Assembly (NCBI GenBank): GCA_024511045.1
Contig: JANEMG010000184.1
Location: forward strand, 1-5,431
Length of the DNA stretch: 5,431 bases
Source of the DNA: Gammaproteobacteria bacterium
Lineage (GTDB): Bacteria; Pseudomonadota; Gammaproteobacteria; Methylococcales; Methylomonadaceae
Direction of reading: 5' to 3'
Positions 1 through 5,431 of this stretch are shown piece after piece (the stretch's first letter is position 1; the number at the start of each line of letters is the position of its first letter). The notes beneath the pieces were generated by a model. It saw only the letters and a program-made list of their open reading frames with translations, made no database searches and was not told the DNA's origin. The position numbers and the translations under genes are program-made.

Positions 1-2
1 CA

Positions 3-1181
3 AGTCTGGCATTGCTGATGATGACAGTCTGCGCCACTAGCGGCGCAGCTGCGTATCCTGAAGTTGTCATTGATTCGGATTCAGGAATCGTCCTGTACCA
101 GGCGCATGCAAACCAGAGCTAGTATCCTGCATCCCTGACCAAAATGATGACCTTGTATCTGACTTTCAGCGCCTTGAAATCCAAGAAACTGGTACTGCAC
201 GGAAAACTCAAGGTATCGGCCCATGCGGCAATGCAGCCTGCCACGCGCCTGGGACTCAGCAAAAATGAAACGATATCAGTCAATGATGCAATTACCTCCG
301 TCGTCACCATTTCAGCAAACGATGCGGCCGTTGTGCTGGCGGAACAGCTGGCAGGCAGCGAACAAGCATTTGCCCGGCAAATGAACATCCAGGCCCGAAA
401 ACTGGGCATGAACAGCACCGTGTTCCGCAATGCATCAGGACTACCTGACAGTCAGCAAATAACAACAGCGCGGGACATGACGATACTGGCATTTCGCTTA
501 AGACAGGATTTTCCGGAGTATTTTCACTATTTTTCCAAATCTGCTTTTACCTACAAGGGCCGCACGCGAAACAGTTCAAACAGGTTGCTTGGCAGTTACA
601 AGGGGGCAAACGGCATCAAAACCGGCTTCACCTGTGCTTCCGGGTACAATCTCGTTGCTTCGGTACAACGCCAGAATATTGGACTTATCGGTGTTGTTCT
701 GGGTGCCAGCAGCAACGCCAGCCGAAACCGCAGGATGGTGCATTTGCTTGATACCGGTTTCAGCAGGGCGCAAGTGGGGATATCCGGAAAACACATTACT
801 GCTCTGACGCCAGGACACAGTGGTCGGCAAGCGGCGCCGGTACGTCTCAGCCACGAAAAGTGCGGTCGTCACTCCGGAAAAAGCATCTTGACAGGTGGCA
901 AATTACCGGGCTGGGGAATCCTGCTGGGTATTTATGCGAACAGAAAAGAAGCCGTATCGATCGCAAAAAAGGCTCGATCCAGTTTGAAAGGCATTTCCAG
1001 AAACAGCAGAGCAGCAATTCTGCAACGTAAATTCGAGCATGGAAGCTCATGGAAAGTTTTGCTGGTCGGCATGCAGCGAAAGGATGTCGGCAAAGCCTGC
1101 AAACAGTTGTGGGCCCAGGGCATGATCTGTCTTACACAGTCCCCCCAAGTCATGGCCAGGCAGGGCTTCGCCATACTGTAA
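3..1181 (+). pseudogene. D-alanyl-D-alanine carboxypeptidase (peptidase S11) with SPOR-like tail, broken by an amber stop; 5' end outside window
   Basis: This family (low-molecular-weight penicillin-binding proteins) removes the terminal D-Ala from peptidoglycan pentapeptides in the periplasm. The frame is open from base 3: a hydrophobic stretch ending SGAAA before YPEVV looks like the end of a signal peptide, so the start lies left of the window. TAG at 120-122 interrupts the frame; just after it come YPASLTK (Ser 132-134, Lys 141-143, the SxxK nucleophile motif), SAN (312-320) and KTG (618-626), all in one frame. The first ATG after the stop (144) lies beyond the SxxK, so a restarted protein of 345 residues would lack the nucleophile. 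After the catalytic domain (to about 775) there is a polar linker and, at about 912-1148, a SPOR-like segment (begins WGILLGIY, ends with MICLTQ) that in known proteins binds denuded septal glycan; no PBP5-type beta domain is seen. The rest is undamaged, so the lesion is recent, suppressed, or a sequence error. Family call is firm; SPOR call is moderate. Confidence 0.88.
120..122 (+). other. In-frame amber codon (TAG) immediately upstream of the S11 active-site serine
   Basis: The codons read Asn-Gln-Ser-TAG-Tyr-Pro-Ala-Ser-Leu-Thr-Lys. In S11 enzymes the residue before YPASLTK is commonly Arg, Lys or similar. A single base change from AAG (Lys) or CAG (Gln) would produce this TAG, so one substitution explains the break and no frameshift is needed. 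Confidence 0.9.
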
Positions 1182-1282
1182 TACATTAAGTGGCAGAACG
1201 ATCGACTGGCGAGCACTAAATCTATCGGATGATTGCAAACAGGCTGATAGTTCAGCTTTGCCAGACTATCCCATAGCTCATC

Positions 1283-1328
1283 ATGCCCGCAGAGCCTGCT
1301 CCCGGATCGATGGGGTGGATGCGGGCAT
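1283..1328. repeat. Inverted repeat, 9-bp perfect arms with 28-nt loop
   Basis: ATGCCCGCA (1283-1291) is the exact reverse complement of TGCGGGCAT (1320-1328). A smaller alternative hairpin, GGATG (1317-1321) with CATCC (1326-1330), uses part of the right arm, so the two folds exclude each other. No T-tract follows on either strand, so this is not a standard intrinsic terminator. It lies about 100 bases past the carboxypeptidase stop and could protect a 3' end or be a remnant of a repeat element. Confidence 0.45.
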
Positions 1329-1368
1329 CCAGCTGCCATGGAGGGTAAGTTTAAAACTATCCCTGGGG

Positions 1369-1401
1369 CCTGGATTCCGGCAATCCATCCCGGAATGATG
1401 G
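1369..1401. repeat. Short imperfect palindrome resembling dispersed proteobacterial intergenic repeats
   Basis: CCTGGATTCCGG (1369-1380) faces CCGGAATGATGG (1390-1401) across a 9-base loop. ATTCCGG (1374-1380) and CCGGAAT (1390-1396) pair perfectly, followed by three mismatches and two more pairs. The pattern CCTGGATTCCGG...CCGGAATGA-GG resembles short palindromes scattered between genes in many gamma- and betaproteobacteria; that link is from memory and only one copy is in this window. Confidence 0.5.
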
Positions 1402-1474
1402 TCCTTGCGAAAGGATTTTTCCAATCTGACAAAGTAGAAATAGAAAATCGAACTTTACGCTTATCCGCCCTGAT

Positions 1475-1509
1475 AAAACCCGGATGCCCTTATTCAGGGT
1501 GCTCTCCGG
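1475..1509 (-). terminator. Candidate rho-independent terminator of acnA overlapping its stop codon
   Basis: Read on the minus strand, CCGGA (1509-1505) pairs with TCCGG (1484-1480), and inside it CCCT (1499-1496) pairs with AGGG (1490-1487). Four T residues follow (1478-1475) after one G. The acnA stop (TAA, 1492-1490) lies in the inner loop and stem. The helix is interrupted by an unequal internal loop and the T-tract is short, so the call is moderate. Confidence 0.4.
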
Positions 1510-4210
1510 ATGCTGCTGCAAGCAGCTTTTTCAGCACCGTCCTGAGAATGCCGCCATCGCGGTAATAGCCAATTTCTATTGGCGTATCGATACGGCTGAT
1601 GGTCCGGAAGCTGATCATCTTACCGTCGTCTGCCGTGGCTGTAACGGCTACTTCCTGCTGCGCGGTCATGGCATCGAAAATGGCCACGGTATATTCCTCC
1701 AGACCGGTCAAACCAAGACTTGCGACCGACTCACCGTCGGCAAATTGCAGCGGCAGGATGCCCATGCCGATGAGATTGCTGCGATGGATTCTTTCGAAAC
1801 TTTCCGTAATGACCACCCTGACGCCCAGTAATAGCGGACCTTTGGCGGCCCAGTCCCGGGACGACCCGGAGCCGTAATCCTTTCCTGCCAGTATGCACAA
1901 GGGAATACCGTCTGCGCGGTACTTCATCGCCGCATCGAAAAAACTCATTCTTTCGCCGGTGGGATGATAGCGGGTGACATTGCCTTCGGTTCCCGGAACC
2001 AGGAGATTGCGGATACGGATGTTGGCGAAGGTTCCCCGGGTCATGACCTGGTCGTTGCCGCGCCGGGAGCCATAACTGTTCCAGTCCTTGCGGGCGATGC
2101 CCTTTTCAACGAGATACCGTGCAGCGGGAGAATCGGGGGCAATGGCTCCTGCCGGGGAGATATGATCCGTGGTGACGGAATCACCGAACAGGCCCAATAC
2201 ACGCATGCCGGTCAGGGGAGCAATTTTGTCAGCACCGCTGTCCAGACCTTCGAAAAAGGGAGGCTGCCGGATATAAGTGGAACTTTCATTCCATGCGTAG
2301 AGCTTCGATGCAGTCACCTGAATCTTTTGCCAGGGTCCGGTTCCTTTGAAAACGTCTGCATAACGTTCCTTGAACATTTCCGGCGTCACATAGCGCTGCG
2401 CTGCCCTGTACACCTCTTCATTGTCAGGCCAGACATCCTTCAGGTACACCGGCTTTCCATCCCTGCCCAAACCCAGTGGTTCCGTGGTGATATCGATCGC
2501 CGTGCTGCCGGCCAGGGCATAGGCCACGACCAGCGGCGGAGAGGCCAGATAATTGGTCTTAGTCAGGGGATGCACCCTGCCTTCGAAATTTCGGTTTCCG
2601 GACAACACCGCCGACACCACCAGTTCGTTGTCCAGGATTGCCTGCGCAACGGGTTCGGCCAATGGCCCGGAGTTGCCGATGCAGGTGGTGCAGCCATAAC
2701 CCACCAGGTTGAAGCCCAGCTGTTCCAGGTAGGGCAGGAGTCCCGATTTTTTTAAGTACTCGGTCACCACCGTCGAGCCTGGGGCGAGCGATGTTTTGAC
2801 GTAGTTTTTTACCGTCAGGCCCTTTTCCATGGCTTTTTTGGCGACGAGACCGGCAGCCAGCATCACTGACGGGTTGCTGGTGTTGGTGCAGGAAGTGATC
2901 GCGGCGATGACCACGGCGCCATGGGTGATTTCCTCTACATGGTCATGCAGTTCCACTGAACCGGAGCGCTGCAGGTCGTCTTTGTCAAGCCCCATGCCAT
3001 GGTTTCCGGTCGGCGCAGTGAGTGTCTGTTGATAGGTGGGGCCGACTCTGTGCAGCGGAATTCTGTCCTGGGGGCGCTTGGGCCCGGCTATCGCCGCTTC
3101 GATACTGCCGAGATCCACTTCCAGGATGTGAGTAAAGTCCGGATCCGGTGTGCTGTCACTGCGAAACAGCCCCTGTTCCCTGGCATAGCGCTCCGTGAGT
3201 TCGATTTGCTCGGGGCTGCGTCCGGAAAGGCGCATGTACTGAAGGGTCTGATCATCGATGGGGAAATAGCTGACCGTGGAACCCTGCTCCGGCGCCATGT
3301 TGCTGATGGTGGCGCGGTCGGGAATGCTCATCGTGGCCAGTCCGGAGCCAAAGAACTCGATGAATTTGCCGACCACGCCAAATTCCCTGCACAGTTCGGT
3401 GATGCGCAGCACCAGATCAGTGGCAGTGACGCCCGGCGGCAGCGTGCCGGTCAGTCTGATGCCAATGACATCGGGAACGAGCATGAAAATGGGCTGGTCC
3501 AGGAGCACCGCTTCCGCCTCGATGCCGCCCACCCCCCAGGCGAGGACGCCCAGACCGTTTACCATCGGCGTGTGCGAGTCGGTGCCGACGCAGCTGTCGG
3601 GATAACACAAATTTTTATCACTATGCCAAAATACCACCTGCGACAGGTACTCGAGGTTGACCTGATGCACAATGCCGGTACCCGGCGGAACTATGCGCAG
3701 ATTGTCAAAGGCTTGCTGCCCCCATTTCAGGAATTCGTAGCGTTCGGCATTGCGCTGGAATTCGAGTTCTTCATTCAACGCGAGGGCAGTCTGCCTGCCG
3801 AAAAAATCCACCTGCACCGAATGGTCGATGACCAGATCACAGGGAATGAAGGGGTTGATTTTCACCGGGTCACCACCCCTTCTCTGCATGGCATCGCGCA
3901 TGGCAGCCAGATCGACGAGAGCGGGCACGCCGGTAAAATCCTGCAATATCACCCTGGCAGGCTTGTAGGGTATTTCCGTTCTTGCCCCATCAGGCTTCCA
4001 GTTGGCAAGACAAGCAACGTGCTCCTGGGTGATGGCGACATCGTCGCAGTTGCGCAAGACAGACTCGAGCAGTATTTTGATGGTATTGGGCAATCGGGAA
4101 ATATTTGCAATTCCCTGCCTTTCCAGTTGCGACAAAGCGACATAGGAAACGGAGCCTGCTTTTCCCAGGTTTAAATCCTGTAATGCACCGAAGGGATCGT
4201 GATCATTCAT
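1490..4210 (-). CDS. acnA: Aconitate hydratase A (AcnA/IRP1-type aconitase)
   Basis: This cytosolic TCA-cycle enzyme interconverts citrate and isocitrate through cis-aconitate using a 4Fe-4S cluster. The 906-residue product has the full length and layout of the AcnA/IRP1 family. Cluster ligands are Cys441 (ITSCTNTSNPSV) and Cys507/Cys510 (GYGCTTCIGNSG), close to the numbering in human IRP1. Other signatures are CVGTDSHTPMVNGLG (about 207-221), SGNRNFEGR (537-545), GDSVTTDHISPAG (676-688) and, in the C-terminal swivel domain, YGSGSSRDWAAKG (779-791) with the substrate-binding Ser/Arg pair. The start is supported by GAGGAG at 4220-4225, nine bases upstream of the ATG. It follows the V4R gene on the same strand after 209 bases and converges with the carboxypeptidase frame. 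Apo-forms of this family bind mRNA in some bacteria; nothing here shows that directly. No frameshift or missing key residue is seen. Confidence 0.97.
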   Translation of the reverse strand: MNDHDPFGALQDLNLGKAGSVSYVALSQLERQGIANISRLPNTIKILLESVLRNCDDVAITQEHVACLANWKPDGARTEIPYKPARVILQDFTGVPALVDLAAMRDAMQRRGGDPVKINPFIPCDLVIDHSVQVDFFGRQTALALNEELEFQRNAERYEFLKWGQQAFDNLRIVPPGTGIVHQVNLEYLSQVVFWHSDKNLCYPDSCVGTDSHTPMVNGLGVLAWGVGGIEAEAVLLDQPIFMLVPDVIGIRLTGTLPPGVTATDLVLRITELCREFGVVGKFIEFFGSGLATMSIPDRATISNMAPEQGSTVSYFPIDDQTLQYMRLSGRSPEQIELTERYAREQGLFRSDSTPDPDFTHILEVDLGSIEAAIAGPKRPQDRIPLHRVGPTYQQTLTAPTGNHGMGLDKDDLQRSGSVELHDHVEEITHGAVVIAAITSCTNTSNPSVMLAAGLVAKKAMEKGLTVKNYVKTSLAPGSTVVTEYLKKSGLLPYLEQLGFNLVGYGCTTCIGNSGPLAEPVAQAILDNELVVSAVLSGNRNFEGRVHPLTKTNYLASPPLVVAYALAGSTAIDITTEPLGLGRDGKPVYLKDVWPDNEEVYRAAQRYVTPEMFKERYADVFKGTGPWQKIQVTASKLYAWNESSTYIRQPPFFEGLDSGADKIAPLTGMRVLGLFGDSVTTDHISPAGAIAPDSPAARYLVEKGIARKDWNSYGSRRGNDQVMTRGTFANIRIRNLLVPGTEGNVTRYHPTGERMSFFDAAMKYRADGIPLCILAGKDYGSGSSRDWAAKGPLLLGVRVVITESFERIHRSNLIGMGILPLQFADGESVASLGLTGLEEYTVAIFDAMTAQQEVAVTATADDGKMISFRTISRIDTPIEIGYYRDGGILRTVLKKLLAAASGEHPE
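1512..1531 (+). terminator. Terminator-like hairpin with T-tract inside the 3' end of acnA, facing the opposite way
   Basis: GCTGCT (1512-1517) pairs with AGCAGC (1521-1526) across the loop GCA, and TTTTT (1527-1531) follows at once. It would stop transcription arriving from the carboxypeptidase side, about 330 bases past that gene's stop. The same bases encode the Lys-Lys-Leu-Leu-Ala-Ala-Ala run near the acnA C-terminus, so the structure may be a by-product of coding. Confidence 0.35.
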
Positions 4211-4219
4211 GACGGACTA

Positions 4220-4225
4220 CTCCTC
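4220..4225 (-). promoter_or_regulatory. Ribosome binding site of acnA
   Basis: On the minus strand GAGGAG precedes the ATG at 4210 by nine bases (TAGTCCGTC). It is the strongest Shine-Dalgarno match in the window and settles the acnA start. Confidence 0.75.
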
Positions 4226-4342
4226 AGAATTTTACTGCAGGAAGCCGTTTTGCAAAGGCTGGTCAGACTTTGACCGGTATAATCATCGATCGTTGCAACC
4301 GGGAATGCTTATTGAAGGCGATCGCGGAGCCCGGGAATTATC

Positions 4343-4375
4343 CAGGCCGACAAAACGACAGCGAAATCCGGCCTG
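4343..4375. repeat. Inverted repeat between the V4R gene and acnA (7-bp arms, 19-nt loop)
   Basis: CAGGCCG (4343-4349) is the exact reverse complement of CGGCCTG (4369-4375). On the minus strand it lies 45 bases after the V4R stop and before acnA, but is followed by GATAATTCC and not a T-run, so it is weak as a terminator. It could partly separate the two genes, stabilise a transcript end, or be an operator-like site. The remaining bases of the 209-base gap show no clear promoter for acnA; a GATAAT at 4336-4341 (minus) lacks a good -35 partner. Confidence 0.35.
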
Positions 4376-4419
4376 TTTGTCCTGTAGAGGATGAACGCTA
4401 TCGGTTAAAACAGCAGATC

Positions 4420-4926
4420 TCAACTGAAAAACCGGTCTACCGGCTCCAGATCGACGGTAACTTCACAACAGTCGTCGCCGTTGGCATTGCATTTGGTTTC
4501 GTAGGCATACACCTTCTTTTTGACGAAGGTTTCCACGATTCCCGCGACCAGGCCCACTTCGAAAAAACAGATCTTCTTGCCGATGTTGGGCATTCCGGCA
4601 CAGGTGATGCATTCATCCAGGCGCAGCACCATTCTGTCGTCGACACAGGCCTGCTCCACCAAGGACAGAATCCCGATGTTCGAGTCATAGACGAACTTTT
4701 GCACCCGGGACAGATATTCATCGAGGTCTTCTGAATAGATCTGTTTGCCGATATCCAGACCCAACTCGCGTCCGGCATGGGTAAAAACGGTCCGGACGCC
4801 ATTTTCCCCCAATATTTCCTCCCCATAATGGGCGGAAAATTGCCGGAAAACCCGGAACACCGAAACAGGAACTGAATCCCCCAGCTCCGGGCGTTTGACG
4901 TGGGTTAACGCTTCCATCCGATTCAT
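4420..4926 (-). CDS. Stand-alone V4R (4-vinyl reductase / hydrocarbon-binding) domain protein
   Basis: The 168-residue product ends in a V4R domain (about residues 85-160), the small-molecule-binding fold found in BchJ and in the sensory part of XylR/DmpR/MopR regulators. The hallmark is YETKCNANGDDCCEV (142-156) preceded by LDECITCAGMPNIGKKICFFEVG (in two parts, about 103-125). Cys120, Glu143, Cys146 and Cys154 have spacings of 23, 3 and 8 residues, the same as the zinc ligands Cys155, Glu178, Cys181 and Cys189 that I recall for MopR, so zinc binding is likely. Cys106, Cys109 and Cys153 are further cysteines. There is no signal peptide, transmembrane segment, AAA+ or DNA-binding domain, so it is probably a soluble cytoplasmic protein. 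The ATG at 4926 has GGAAAG six bases upstream; Met4 is an alternative start. Ligand and partner are unknown. The family call is strong, the function open. Confidence 0.88.
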   Translation of the reverse strand: MNRMEALTHVKRPELGDSVPVSVFRVFRQFSAHYGEEILGENGVRTVFTHAGRELGLDIGKQIYSEDLDEYLSRVQKFVYDSNIGILSLVEQACVDDRMVLRLDECITCAGMPNIGKKICFFEVGLVAGIVETFVKKKVYAYETKCNANGDDCCEVTVDLEPVDRFFS

Positions 4927-4947
4927 AATATACTTTCCGCACTTGAA

Positions 4948-5039
4948 AATTTAGCAGCCAGAAACAGCCGGCTAATAGAAACATATCACATATTAACAAA
5001 TGCTTACGGCATTTTCTGGTGCTACTGTTTTGCTAAATT
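4948..5039. repeat. Inverted TTAGC/GCTAA sites in the V4R leader
   Basis: AATTTAGCA (4948-4956) and TGCTAAATT (5031-5039) are perfect 9-base inverted copies with 74 bases between them. A third GCTAA at 4971-4975 makes a closer 5-bp inverted pair with TTAGC at 4951-4955, whose interior (GCCGG/CTGGC on the minus strand, with one G-U pair) can also form a hairpin. The sites bracket the likely promoter region of the V4R gene, so they could be operator half-sites or an RNA leader structure; chance is not excluded. Confidence 0.35.
4972..4999 (-). promoter_or_regulatory. Weak candidate sigma-70 promoter for the V4R gene
   Basis: On the minus strand TTGTTA (4999-4994) and TATTAG (4977-4972) are separated by 16 bases, each matching four of six consensus positions. 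This would give a leader of roughly 40 bases ending at the ATG at 4926. The match is poor, in an AT-rich stretch where such hits are easy to find. Confidence 0.2.
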
Positions 5040-5059
5040 ATGATTTGCCAACGGTATAG

Positions 5060-5357
5060 TTATCCGGGTGTTGGTTGATGTGATGTGCAGTGCCCCCGAC
5101 CAAAGCAATTTATCCTGGAGCTATTGCTGACCAATATAGTCATCAATTTCAGTGTAACGCTACTCACCGGGAATTACAATGCTTAACTTGCTCCGGTCAG
5201 CTTCCAATTTTCATCTCGCGGATCTCCATCCCGGATAAAAAATCCTCCCGGATAATTCAAAAAATTCCTTACGCTGTCTACACTCGCTGACCGCCATGGA
5301 GAGCGAAGCGAAGGCAGTTAGTCCCCGGTAGCGACCAGGGCCGCACTGTTTATCCGG
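5060..5357. repeat. Cluster of CCCGGATAA / TTATCCGGG copies
   Basis: TTATCCGGG lies at 5060-5068, CCCGGATAA at 5230-5238 and again 17 bases on at 5247-5255, and TTTATCCGG at 5349-5357 (exact inverse of CCGGATAAA at 5231-5239). Four copies of a 9-base core within 300 bases, in both orientations, is more than expected by chance. They may be ends of a degraded mobile or palindromic element or protein-binding sites. Confidence 0.35.
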
Positions 5358-5431
5358 CGTGCGATAGCGCAGAGGGAAAACAAAGTAGGCATACGAAAAG
5401 TCGCGTCCAGTCATTTGAGGTAGTGCTGCGA
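5211..5431 (-). other. Unassigned reading frame running in from the right edge
   Basis: On the minus strand 72 codons are open from the window edge to TGA at 5213-5211. The ATG at 5414 has no Shine-Dalgarno site and the frame stays open upstream of it, so if real the start lies outside the window. The product is rich in Arg, Phe, Tyr and Ser (for example FSYAYFVFPLRYRTP and LTAFASLSMAVS), shows no domain I can name, and ends in a region crossed by the CCCGGATAA copies. It may be the 3' end of an unknown gene, a translated dispersed repeat, or noise. Confidence 0.2.

Larger units (their letters stand above)
1182..1489. other. Convergent intergenic gap with no supported gene
   Basis: The stretch separates the 3' ends of the carboxypeptidase frame and acnA. 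Short open frames cross it on both strands, but none has a Shine-Dalgarno site or recognisable protein features. It contains two inverted repeats (1283-1328 and 1369-1401), listed separately. I see no tRNA-like or obvious RNA gene structure and no clear T-tailed terminator directly after the carboxypeptidase stop at 1179-1181. Confidence 0.6.
4927..5431. other. Gap of 505 bases right of the V4R gene with no supported gene
   Basis: Beyond the V4R leader and the repeats listed separately, I find no gene with both a ribosome binding site and recognisable protein features. The plus-strand frame at 5090-5290 has no Shine-Dalgarno site and no family signature. A minus-strand frame is open from the right edge to a TGA at 5213-5211 and is listed separately. 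No tRNA or CRISPR pattern is visible. Confidence 0.5.

Noticed and set aside
120..122. Pyrrolysine-type recoding of the TAG codon
   Set aside because: No recoding structure or related gene is visible, and the S11 family has no unusual amino acid at this position; simple mutation or base-call error is far more likely.
144..1181. Treating the ATG at 144 as the true start of an intact gene
   Set aside because: The same frame upstream encodes the family's N-terminal strand, the end of a signal peptide and the SxxK motif, so the start at 144 is only the first Met after the amber codon and would remove the nucleophile.
932..1432. Minus-strand open frame (166 codons) across the carboxypeptidase tail and the gap
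   Set aside because: It overlaps the well-supported S11/SPOR frame, its product has no recognisable motif and no Shine-Dalgarno site precedes it.
2999..4174. Long plus-strand open frame (391 codons) opposite acnA
   Set aside because: It lies wholly antisense to a clear full-length aconitase, has no ribosome binding site or domain, and reflects codon bias of the real gene. The 263-codon frame at 1964-2755 is rejected for the same reason.
4278..4283. Perfect TATAAT on the plus strand upstream of acnA
   Set aside because: No -35 element lies at 16-18 bases (the nearest, TTGCAA at 4250-4255, is 22 bases away) and it points toward the 3' end of the V4R gene, with no plus-strand gene to serve.
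5090..5290. Plus-strand frame of 66 codons in the right-hand gap
   Set aside because: It has no Shine-Dalgarno site, no motif and ordinary noise-like composition.
1..5431. CRISPR array, tRNA, rRNA or insertion sequence with transposase
   Set aside because: No regularly spaced repeats, no cloverleaf or rRNA signature and no transposase motif were seen anywhere in the window.

Overview
The window looks like chromosomal DNA from a bacterium of the Pseudomonadota, most likely a gamma- or betaproteobacterium. The signs are an AcnA/IRP-type aconitase of proteobacterial character, a periplasmic S11 peptidase with a SPOR-like tail, Shine-Dalgarno led genes, moderate GC content (low fifties by eye) and a short imperfect inverted repeat of the CCTGGATTCCGG...CCGGAAT kind. 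The species cannot be named from this sequence alone.

Layout: from the left edge to 1181 on the + strand lies a serine-type D-Ala-D-Ala carboxypeptidase (peptidase S11, penicillin-binding protein family). Its true start is off the left edge. The reading frame is broken by an amber codon at 120-122, four codons before the catalytic serine, so as written the gene is a pseudogene unless the stop is suppressed. A 308-base gap (1182-1489) holds two inverted repeats and no gene. Next, on the - strand, comes an intact aconitate hydratase, acnA (4210 down to 1490), whose stop codon sits inside a terminator-like hairpin. A second terminator-like hairpin facing the other way lies just inside its 3' end, so the two convergent transcription units may be insulated there. 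After a 209-base gap, a stand-alone V4R (4-vinyl reductase / hydrocarbon-binding) domain protein lies on the same strand (4926 down to 4420), upstream of acnA. The last 505 bases hold no gene I can support. They do hold a V4R leader with several TTAGC/GCTAA half-sites, a scatter of CCCGGATAA/TTATCCGGG copies, and an unassigned minus-strand reading frame that runs off the right edge.

How the genes work together: acnA is a central-metabolism enzyme (citrate to isocitrate) with an oxygen-sensitive 4Fe-4S cluster. The V4R protein is a small, probably zinc-binding, ligand-sensing type protein of unknown partner, and whether it is co-transcribed with acnA is unclear. The carboxypeptidase acts on peptidoglycan in the periplasm and is unrelated in function. 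The most notable observations are the amber codon directly before the S11 active site and the complete MopR/DmpR-like zinc site in the stand-alone V4R protein. I see no convincing new multi-gene system here.
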